Notes under the pieces: model-generated
Databases searched by the model: none
The model's input: the letters and a program-made list of their open reading frames with translations, nothing else
Told to the model about the DNA's origin: nothing
Shown: positions 1 through 6,566 of the stretch, piece after piece
Layout: each line of letters starts with the position of its first letter
Numbering within the stretch: position 1 is the stretch's first letter
Source: Lysobacterales bacterium UBA2790
GTDB taxonomy: Bacteria > Pseudomonadota > Gammaproteobacteria > Xanthomonadales > Xanthomonadaceae
Direction of reading: 5' to 3'
NCBI GenBank assembly: GCA_002352135.1
Contig: DEHW01000163.1
Span: 1-13,637, forward strand
Length of the DNA stretch: 13,637 nt
Program-made: the position numbers and the translations under genes

Positions 1-21
1 CCCCGCGTGTGCGGGGAACGC
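1..21 (-). CRISPR. First (leader-proximal) type I-E CRISPR repeat, cut by window edge
   Basis: Positions 1-6 (CCCCGC) and 11-16 (GCGGGG) form a perfect 6-bp stem around a 4-nt loop, the hairpin typical of type I-E repeats. Read on the minus strand the piece is GCGTTCCCCGCACACGCGGG plus one G, which resembles the first 21 nt of the usual 29-nt I-E repeat. The last 8 nt, normally of the ATGAACCG or ATAAACCG type, lie outside the window. The orientation matches cas1-cas2 and the place just beyond the cas2 leader is where the first repeat is expected. The hairpin would be the Cas6e substrate. Only one partial repeat is seen, so the array itself is inferred. Confidence 0.8.
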
Positions 22-114
22 ACTTCTTCCATCTTTTTGATTTACCAACCAAAAATCCGGCTTTGAAATTCTACCGAATTTTCGCCTGTCATCTTGGCGG
101 TCTCTGGTCTGTTG
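22..114 (-). promoter_or_regulatory. CRISPR leader between cas2 and the first repeat
   Basis: This non-coding stretch of about 93 bp is clearly more AT-rich than its surroundings, as leaders are. On the minus strand a TTGACA hexamer (118-113) overlaps the cas2 stop and a TAGAAT hexamer lies further on, but they are about 39 bp apart and do not form one promoter. Closer to the repeat there is TTGGTTGGT (52-44), and then AATCAA-N4-ATG (42-30). The latter differs by one base from the IHF consensus WATCAA-N4-TTR. IHF bending of the leader guides Cas1-Cas2 integration in E. coli, so these could be the anchoring elements. The leader call is firm from position and composition; the individual sites are tentative. 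Confidence 0.65.
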
Positions 115-1311
<1,197 letters not shown>

Positions 1312-1312
<1 letters not shown>

Positions 1313-1611
1313 CAGTGAAAATCGTCCTCGCGTTGATGGCGCACAGCGAGAATCGTCACGGTATCGCCAGTTTCGATTTCGTACAGGGCGACATAACCCG
1401 CGCTACCGAATTCGATCAGCATCTCACGCAAAAACGGGTACTCGGGCGAAGCCTTGCGACAGGCAAAGGGAAACACACGCAGGAACATGAACGCCTGCTC
1501 GATGGCATGCCGGGCACGCTCTGCCACCAAGACGTCGTGCTCGGCCAGAAAGGCGAACAGACGCTGCAAATCGTCGGCGGCTGTCGGCGTCAGCCTGACA
1601 CGGTAGTTCAA
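1312..1611 (-). CDS. ParE/RelE-superfamily toxin of a type II toxin-antitoxin module
   Basis: 99-residue protein of the ParE/RelE fold. The N-terminus (NYRVRLTPTAADDLQRLFAF) and the C-terminal strand ending TILAVRHQREDDFH are typical of ParE toxins, which poison DNA gyrase; related RelE toxins cut mRNA. Which target applies cannot be settled here. The start is TTG at 1611, because 1609-1611 reads CAA on the plus strand and the next in-frame Met is residue 42, too late for the fold. It overlaps the antitoxin stop by 4 bp (TTGA) and has only a weak upstream AGGG. A poor start coupled to the antitoxin would keep toxin output below antitoxin output. The stop overlaps the cas1 start by one base. 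Confidence 0.88.
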
Positions 1612-1883
1612 GCGCCTGCGGCCCTGTCGCGCGTCTGGGCGAGAATGGCATCCAGCCGGGCAAGCATCTCATCCGCGCTGACGTAATCCGACGCCGTCTT
1701 GGCCTCCTCTCGGGCGTGCAAGCCCCGCGCGATGAACTCGCGCTGGGTTTCCCGGCGTTCGATGTTCAGACGAACCGCCTCCAGCACAAAGCTGGACAGC
1801 GTTTCCCCCTCGCGCAAGACCGATTCAGCAGCGGCCCGAAGGGCGCTATCCACGCGCAGGGGCGGCAAGGTGGCATTTTTCAT
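1608..1883 (-). CDS. Ribbon-helix-helix (CopG/ParD-like) antitoxin
   Basis: 91-residue protein with a short basic N-terminal strand and two helices (about residues 5-45, including LRVDSALRAAAESVLREG and LSSFVLEAVRLNIERR). This is the ribbon-helix-helix DNA-binding pattern of ParD-like or YlcI/YnfO-type antitoxins. The charged C-terminal half (about 46-91, with REEAKTASDYVSADEMLARL) would wrap and neutralise the toxin. The ATG at 1883 is set by a strong GGAGG (1894-1890) six bases upstream. An open frame runs further upstream to 2138 but lacks family similarity. The gene overlaps the toxin by 4 bp. An imperfect palindrome and promoter just upstream suggest autoregulation, the usual behaviour of this family. 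Confidence 0.87.
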   Translation of the reverse strand: MKNATLPPLRVDSALRAAAESVLREGETLSSFVLEAVRLNIERRETQREFIARGLHAREEAKTASDYVSADEMLARLDAILAQTRDRAAGA

Positions 1884-1889
1884 GGCAGG

Positions 1890-1894
1890 CCTCC
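1890..1894 (-). promoter_or_regulatory. Ribosome binding site of the RHH antitoxin
   Basis: GGAGG on the minus strand, 6 nt before the ATG at 1883. It is a near-consensus site and fixes the antitoxin start over the longer open frame. It contrasts with the weak site and TTG start of the toxin. Confidence 0.75.
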
Positions 1895-1896
1895 AC

Positions 1897-1914
1897 GCAT
1901 TGCATAGGCGATGC
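1897..1914. promoter_or_regulatory. Putative antitoxin operator palindrome
   Basis: GCATTGC, a 4-nt spacer, then GCGATGC form an inverted repeat with one mismatch in 7-bp arms. The inner set TGCAT-N5-ATGCA (1901-1915) is perfect. It lies directly downstream of the predicted -10 hexamer and before the antitoxin ribosome binding site, where a ribbon-helix-helix antitoxin would repress its own promoter. Function is inferred from position. Confidence 0.5.
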
Positions 1915-1943
1915 AGTGTAGAAGATGGGGTTGATGCGAGCAA
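1915..1943 (-). promoter_or_regulatory. Putative promoter of the antitoxin-toxin(-cas1-cas2) unit
   Basis: On the minus strand TTGCTC (1943-1938) is followed after exactly 17 bp by TACACT (1920-1915), a moderate sigma70-type match (3/6 and 4/6). Transcription would begin around 1908, giving a leader of about 25 nt before the antitoxin ATG, and would overlap the palindrome at 1897-1914. No terminator is seen between here and cas2, so transcripts could extend through cas1-cas2. Confidence 0.45.
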
Positions 1944-2118
1944 AAGCGCGCGTCTGCCAATACCGGCAGCAATCCGGGGGTTGGACTGTTTCTTCTTGGC
2001 GATGGGGCGATGGACATCCGTGCTTGGTAACCAGCGACAACTTGCCCGCCTTGGCATCGCGCACCAGATCGCCGTTGCGGTCGCGCAGGTCACGAGTGGG
2101 GACAGTTTGCATGGCCGA

Positions 2119-2124
2119 CCCTCC
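2119..2124 (-). promoter_or_regulatory. Ribosome binding site of the Phd-type remnant
   Basis: GGAGGG on the minus strand, 6 nt before the ATG at 2112. The intact site shows this was a real gene start and not a chance open frame. Confidence 0.6.
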
Positions 2125-2149
2125 GATATTGCTCGCATTCGCAGCGCGG

Positions 2150-2794
2150 TTAGGCGTGCGCGATGTCAGTTGGGAGCCGTCGCACCAGCAACAGGCCACA
2201 GCCGAAGGCTTTGGCGTGACCGACACCGTTTTCAAGCAGGGAGCGCAGCCTTTCGGGGTCATTGACGCGGAGCTGACCCTCGAACGTGCAAGTCACCAAC
2301 TTGCCCGCACGCTTGCCTTTGCGGAAATACAGTGGCGCGTGCGGCAGGATGTCGGCACTCTCCAACGTCGCCGCCGCCCCCAATTTACGCGCCAGCCAGT
2401 CGCGCTGATCCGCTTCCTTGATGAGCGGAACGCGGCACTTTTCCGATTGTTTTCCGGGCTTGTTACCGCGCTCGGCGTCAGTGATCGTCTTGACCGGATT
2501 GGCGGTGAGTAGAAAGGCCAATCGCTGCCCGAGGCTTGGCACGGGATGAATCTCGCGACTGCCGTGCAACAGCATCCCATCGGCTCGCACCGGGGAGCGA
2601 CGCGACTGCAGCAGCACGCGAACTGGACGCCCCACGCTGTGGTCTTCGATGCGAAACAGAAAGCCTTGGCGTTCCTGGTCACCGTGCTGACGCGGTTCTC
2701 GCTCCTCGCCGGGAAACAACCGCCACAACTGCCGGTGCATATCGTAGGGATTGCGCACAGCATCCCAAGGAATCTCTACGCGACTTATGAACAT
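2150..2794 (-). CDS. cas6e: CRISPR RNA endonuclease Cas6e (CasE/Cse3)
   Basis: 214-residue Cas6e, the metal-independent RNase that cuts the repeat hairpin of pre-crRNA and stays bound to the 3' hairpin as the Cascade head. Catalytic His20 and nearby Tyr17 are present (NPYDMHRQLWRLFPGE), as in E. coli CasE. ANPVKTI and CRVPLIKEADQRDWLARKLG follow, and the C-terminal glycine-rich loop GHAKAFGCGLL is at about 192-202. The ATG at 2794 has an AAGGAA ribosome binding site at 5-nt spacing and overlaps the end of cas5e by 10 nt. In most I-E loci cas1 follows at once; here 838 bp of toxin-antitoxin sequence intervene. Confidence 0.96.
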   Translation of the reverse strand: MFISRVEIPWDAVRNPYDMHRQLWRLFPGEEREPRQHGDQERQGFLFRIEDHSVGRPVRVLLQSRRSPVRADGMLLHGSREIHPVPSLGQRLAFLLTANPVKTITDAERGNKPGKQSEKCRVPLIKEADQRDWLARKLGAAATLESADILPHAPLYFRKGKRAGKLVTCTFEGQLRVNDPERLRSLLENGVGHAKAFGCGLLLVRRLPTDIAHA

Positions 2795-3468
2795 GGCGCT
2801 TCCTTGTTCTTGTGCAGGTAGACCAACCGTGTGCCGAACTGGCGCTTGCTGCCGTGCAAGGGCACATCACGCAAACGCACGGGCTGGCTGGATGTCTCGG
2901 CCTCGCTGTAGATCAACTCACCGTTACCACTGGCTCTTTGCAAGGCGACGACGGCGTTTTCGGCTTCGACTTCGCCGTCGAATACCGGTCGTGCGGGCGG
3001 ACAACTGCGTCGACCCAGCGTCGGCGTGTACAGCGGGCGGCGCAGCGCGGCGGCGATCGTGTCGAGCGTGAACGCCGCGTCGGGCTTTGCGCCGACCGTC
3101 ACGGTGAAGGCGGCGTCATACAGGTATTGGCGCCAACTTTGAATCGTTTCCCCTTTCTTGGGGGCACGACTCACTCGACGTGCGTCCATAACCGTGTGGT
3201 AGTCATCAATTTTGATATGTGCCTTGCAGGCCATTGCCTCTTTCTCTGGGCGTGTGACGGCAGAATCGACGCGCACGCTGAATTCCACACTGGCCGCCAG
3301 TGCTGCCTGTCCGGCATGGTCGCTGCGCTCGATACCGAGGCAGGCCGCAAGCAAGCCCAGCAAACCGCTACGCGTGGGATACAGATTGGAAGGCCGAAAG
3401 TCCTCGAAGGTATGCGTTCCCCACGCCTGCATCGGACCATCCAACCGAAGGATCAAATAGCGCGGCAT
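2785..3468 (-). CDS. cas5e: Cascade subunit Cas5e (CasD)
   Basis: 227-residue Cas5e, which caps the 5' handle of crRNA in Cascade next to Cas8e. The N-terminus PRYLILRLDGPMQAWGTHTF, then PTRSGLLGLLAACLGIER, DYHTVMDAR, ETIQSWRQYLYDAAFTV and the C-terminal YTPTLGRRSCP, are the familiar Cas5 signatures. The ATG at 3468 is chosen because it aligns with E. coli CasD and lies 4 nt after the cas7e stop; an in-frame ATG at 3489 would add seven residues (MAGGAKP) and overlap cas7e. A GGGG stretch about 8 nt upstream is a possible ribosome binding site. The 3' end overlaps cas6e by 10 nt. Confidence 0.95.
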   Translation of the reverse strand: MPRYLILRLDGPMQAWGTHTFEDFRPSNLYPTRSGLLGLLAACLGIERSDHAGQAALAASVEFSVRVDSAVTRPEKEAMACKAHIKIDDYHTVMDARRVSRAPKKGETIQSWRQYLYDAAFTVTVGAKPDAAFTLDTIAAALRRPLYTPTLGRRSCPPARPVFDGEVEAENAVVALQRASGNGELIYSEAETSSQPVRLRDVPLHGSKRQFGTRLVYLHKNKEAPCS

Positions 3469-3472
3469 GGGT

Positions 3473-4600
3473 TTAGCCCCGCCCGCCATGGAGAACCCAA
3501 TCCTCCAGCTCGGCCAATGTGGCGGCAGCTTTGCCCTGTAGATCCACATCGCCCTGCACCGCGAATGCGCGTGCGGATTCGTCAAGACCATAGGCGGCAT
3601 GGATGCGCGACCAATAGTCTGTCAATGCGCTGATCGAAGGCTTCAGGAAACCGCCGTTACGGTCACGCTTGATCGGCTCTTCGAATGCGTTGGCAAGCGA
3701 GATCGGTTGGTCAGCAAAACTCACCACCACAAAATCGGCCAGATTGTGCGCGGCAAACGACTGTTGCTTGGCAGACGGCACCACGGTCGCCAGCAAGTGC
3801 AGCAGATGGCGCGCGACACCCAGCGCCTGCGTCCGCGACTCGGCGGTTTCCGCGCTCTTCATGTCGGCGATCAGGCCCAGGTTCACCTGCAACTGTTTGA
3901 GGTTGAGGCTGGCGTAGCGGTAGAACACCCCGGACGAAAATTGCTGGGTATCGAGATGGGCCGCGCCCGTTTCACCGGCGTCAATGGTCAGGTCGTCGAC
4001 AGCAGTAAACCAGTCCACGTCCTGCGGCTCGACCGCATGCGTGGTGATGGCGTGGGCGATGGCCATGGCACCATCGACTGACAAATTGCTCATCAACCCA
4101 CTGGTCGCCATGCGTCCGGACAAGGCAATGTCGACAGCCTGTGCCATCGCGGCGCGAAAGGGCTTGGCGTCCTTCTCGATCTGCTTTTCGAGCTTCTTCG
4201 GGTCTTGCCCTTCTTCCCCCAACAACTCACAGAAATGGGCGACTTCTTCGAGTGCCCACGGGGCTACCGCATCGCTGCCCGTGCCGTCGGCAATGCCTTC
4301 TTTGCCTGACATCCATTGCAGCGCCTGCGCCACGCGCGCGGCGTCATAGCGATCCTTCAGCGCCTCGGTATAGCGCACCTGCAGTCGGGGCAAGTCTCTC
4401 GTGCGTACCGATGGCTCACCCAGTTTCTGCGCGTAGTAGGTGCTGGTGCGCATAGCGCGCTTGAGCGACTGACTCGACACGCGCACCCGGTTGACGCCAC
4501 CGAACACCGCCGACTTTTGCATGTTCATGTCATCGCGGTTCAGGCACGACGGGCTGTGCGAAATCAGGACGTGGAAATTGATGAAATTCTTGGCGGACAT
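3473..4600 (-). CDS. cas7e: Cascade backbone subunit Cas7e (CasC/Cse4)
   Basis: 375-residue Cas7e, the subunit that multimerises along crRNA to form the Cascade backbone. Conserved blocks include FINFHVLISHSPSCLNRDD near the N-terminus, RVRVSSQSLKRAMR (about 38-51), DIALSGRMATSGLM, AIAHAITTH, WFTAVDDL and FSSGVFYRYA, all very close to E. coli CasC. The ATG at 4600 is chosen over an in-frame GTG at 4603 because GGAG (4611-4608) lies 7 nt before the ATG. The ATG shares one base with the cas11e stop (TGATG), pointing to coupled translation. The cas5e start follows 4 nt after the stop. Confidence 0.97.
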   Translation of the reverse strand: MSAKNFINFHVLISHSPSCLNRDDMNMQKSAVFGGVNRVRVSSQSLKRAMRTSTYYAQKLGEPSVRTRDLPRLQVRYTEALKDRYDAARVAQALQWMSGKEGIADGTGSDAVAPWALEEVAHFCELLGEEGQDPKKLEKQIEKDAKPFRAAMAQAVDIALSGRMATSGLMSNLSVDGAMAIAHAITTHAVEPQDVDWFTAVDDLTIDAGETGAAHLDTQQFSSGVFYRYASLNLKQLQVNLGLIADMKSAETAESRTQALGVARHLLHLLATVVPSAKQQSFAAHNLADFVVVSFADQPISLANAFEEPIKRDRNGGFLKPSISALTDYWSRIHAAYGLDESARAFAVQGDVDLQGKAAATLAELEDWVLHGGRG

Positions 4601-5055
4601 CACTTGTCTCCTTTGGCGGGGCTGAATTGGGCGAGGTAGTAGTCTTCGACGAGCTGACGCTTGCTTAGTGGATTCCAGAACCAGAGTGCTCTACCAAACT
4701 CCGCCCAGTTCACGGCGGGCTCGATATGCGCCAACAAGCGACGCAGTTGAATCAGATCCAGCGGCGACTGCGCGCGCGCAACCTGCAACACGCGCGCTTC
4801 GCTGACCTTTCCCTTGGCGAGTTGCGCACCGAGTGAGCTAGCCTTGGCGTCGTGCTTGCAGCACGGCAACAGAAACGCGACTTGCCGATGGTGGTCGCCC
4901 GGCCTCTGGCCGGGAAACAGGCGATACAGCGCCGGACACAGCGCGACCGACTCCATATCCGGCAAGCGCCGTAGTTCGGCGCGCGCGCCATTCGAAAACG
5001 CCTCGCTCTCATAGCGCGCCCGCAGCGCGACAAAATCCGGCAGTTCGGCACTCAT
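4600..5055 (-). CDS. cse2: Cascade small subunit Cas11e (CasB/Cse2)
   Basis: 151-residue Cse2, slightly shorter than E. coli CasB (160 residues). It forms a dimer along the Cascade belly that stabilises crRNA, target strand and displaced strand. Family features are the early ARAELRRLPDMESV block, ALYRLFP, the HRQVAFLLPCC stretch, and the helical C-terminal half with QLRRLLAHI and WFWNPLSKRQLVEDYYLAQF. The ATG at 5055 has a strong GGAGG (5067-5063) at 7-nt spacing and overlaps the cas8e stop by 4 bp (ATGA). This is the least conserved Cascade protein, but position, size and sequence agree. Confidence 0.94.
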   Translation of the reverse strand: MSAELPDFVALRARYESEAFSNGARAELRRLPDMESVALCPALYRLFPGQRPGDHHRQVAFLLPCCKHDAKASSLGAQLAKGKVSEARVLQVARAQSPLDLIQLRRLLAHIEPAVNWAEFGRALWFWNPLSKRQLVEDYYLAQFSPAKGDK

Positions 5056-6566
5056 GCGATTTCCTCCGTCAGTTTTTTCAGATCGATGTTGAGCGCGCGG
5101 CGCGACCAGGCAATTACCGGGATCAACTCGGGTTTCAGTGCGTAGGGATCGGTCAATTCTTCAAAAATGGCGCGGCAGTGATCGGCGATTTTCCGCGCAT
5201 AGACCCGTCGTGCTTCGCCCCACTCCTTGAACGTCGCGGCGCTGGAAAAAGTCTGGTGAATGAGGCTTTCGGTGCGGGCGTAGAAGAGCTTTTCGGCGGT
5301 TTCGTGTACTGCCGCACCCAAGCCTTTCAGTCCCTTGTCCTTGTTGCCCTGTACGGCGAAGTAGAGCTTGCCGCGCAGGGCTTTCTTGGCGTCCTTCCCG
5401 ATTTCTACGAGCGTGGATAAACGCTTTTCCGCGCCCCATCCCGGTGCAAGCGCGATCAATTCGTGTCGACGTTCGAGCACTGAAGCTTGATTCGTGCGGT
5501 AACCGCCAACGAGAAGGTTCAATTTCTCGTCGATGGTCGTGTGGTGAAACTGGCTGATCGGCCCAGCGGGCGTCGAGCCCTCTTTGGCGTCCTTGTCGTT
5601 CACCCCGCGCGGAATGACGAATTCACTCAGTTGCGTCCACGCCGGTGCGGTGGTGGTGAAACTGGCGAAGCGTTGCTCAAGCACGCCTTTTTTCAGCGTC
5701 ATGTTCATTGCGCCGTGCGGGTGCGGCCACACGCCCTCGATCGTGAAATTGAACTTTTCCTTGAGAAACCCGCTGTAGCCCGCCGTCGCTTCGCCGCCCA
5801 GCACGTCACAGGGCCGGGCTTGTTCGGACTTGAGCAGCTCGACGTGCGCGGGCTGCCAGAACAAGCCGCGCATCAGGCCGATCTGGTTCCAGTGGATCGT
5901 CGACTTTTCGGCGATGGGCGATACCCACGTCGGATGATCCAGTGCGGGGCCGGGCGCGTCGATTTGCCGTTCCGCCACGCGCGGGCGCGTCAACACATTG
6001 CGCCAGACCATGCAACGCAAGTCTTCATCGAACACCAGTGTGGCAATCGGCGCACCGCCGCGCAGACTGCCCTTGAATCCGCCGCCAAAACTGGGGCAGT
6101 TGCTGGCCTGATTGAACAGGGCAATCGCCGCAACCGGTCCGCTGAGCTGAGTGACTTCGCCCGCCTCGTTGAAGAACGCGTGGTTGTTGCCTTCCGGCAG
6201 GCCGATAAGCAGCTTCTGAATCGGTGTGACCTCGGCAGCCTTTACACCCCGCGTCTGCATGAAGGGCTGCGTGGGATGGTCGAGATCGAACCAGTCGGCG
6301 AACGGCGCAATGCCTGCATCGAATTCGGCTGGCGTGAGCGGCTGGGCAAGTCGTCGCCGCAACGCGGGATCGTCCTCTGGCAGAAACATCACCTGCGTCA
6401 TGCACACCAGCAATTGCAGGCAGGCGAGTTCCAGATCGTCGCGCGGCAGGCTGATCTGCCAGCGCTGTCCGGCCTCGCACAACAGCGCGCGGTACGTCAG
6501 TAGCTGGAACGCCCCCGCACCGTGGTCGGCACGGACGGGAATCCACGGGGCTTCAAGCAGATTCAT
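5052..6566 (-). CDS. cse1: Cascade large subunit Cas8e (CasA/Cse1)
   Basis: 504-residue Cse1, which recognises the PAM, helps R-loop formation and recruits Cas3. The N-terminus MNLLEAPWIPVR is family-typical. The L1-loop region (about 122-134, GLPEGNNHAFFNE) and the glycine-rich segment (about 157-171, CPSFGGGFKGSLRGG) correspond to the PAM-reading parts. The C-terminal four-helix bundle follows from about 400, including LFYARTESLIHQTF and RAIFEELTDPYAL. Length is normal. The ATG at 6566 has GGAG at 10-nt spacing and lies inside the cas3 end (14-nt overlap). The 3' end overlaps cas11e by 4 bp. All of this places it in one transcript with cas3 and the rest of Cascade. Confidence 0.96.
   Translation of the reverse strand: MNLLEAPWIPVRADHGAGAFQLLTYRALLCEAGQRWQISLPRDDLELACLQLLVCMTQVMFLPEDDPALRRRLAQPLTPAEFDAGIAPFADWFDLDHPTQPFMQTRGVKAAEVTPIQKLLIGLPEGNNHAFFNEAGEVTQLSGPVAAIALFNQASNCPSFGGGFKGSLRGGAPIATLVFDEDLRCMVWRNVLTRPRVAERQIDAPGPALDHPTWVSPIAEKSTIHWNQIGLMRGLFWQPAHVELLKSEQARPCDVLGGEATAGYSGFLKEKFNFTIEGVWPHPHGAMNMTLKKGVLEQRFASFTTTAPAWTQLSEFVIPRGVNDKDAKEGSTPAGPISQFHHTTIDEKLNLLVGGYRTNQASVLERRHELIALAPGWGAEKRLSTLVEIGKDAKKALRGKLYFAVQGNKDKGLKGLGAAVHETAEKLFYARTESLIHQTFSSAATFKEWGEARRVYARKIADHCRAIFEELTDPYALKPELIPVIAWSRRALNIDLKKLTEEIA

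Larger units (their letters stand above)
1846..2112 (-). pseudogene. Truncated Phd/YefM-type antitoxin remnant
   Basis: The first 32 residues (MQTVPTRDLRDRNGDLVRDA, then KAGKLSLVTKHG) are the conserved N-terminal domain of prevent-host-death antitoxins, which normally continue with HPVFVAVPFDE-type sequence. After KHG at about 2017 the likeness stops in all three frames, so the rest of the gene seems lost by deletion or recombination rather than a simple frameshift. The frame stays open with unrelated, Cys- and Pro-rich residues to 1846, giving an 88-residue hybrid that overlaps the start of the next antitoxin. A strong GGAGGG (2124-2119) six bases upstream of the ATG remains. The start lies 37 nt after the cas6e stop. 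No partner toxin is present. It may still be translated. Confidence 0.6.

Noticed and set aside
1608-2138. 176-residue extended form of the RHH antitoxin
   Set aside because: Residues before the ATG at 1883 have no antitoxin similarity, while a strong GGAGG sits 6 nt before that ATG.
3414-3422. GCGTTCCCC, identical to the first 9 nt of the CRISPR repeat
   Set aside because: It lies in the cas5e codons for the conserved AWGT stretch and lacks the second stem arm, so it is neither a degenerate repeat nor evidence of a CreA-like RNA.
5597-5613. GTTCACCCCGCGCGG, loosely like the I-E repeat
   Set aside because: No matching GCGGGG arm follows, and it is inside cas8e coding sequence.
5487-6503. 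338-residue open frame on the plus strand opposite cas8e
   Set aside because: Antisense to a confident cas8e and rich in Arg, Gly and Val with no domain; a codon-bias shadow. The same applies to long plus-strand frames at 2812-3633 and 7366-8235.
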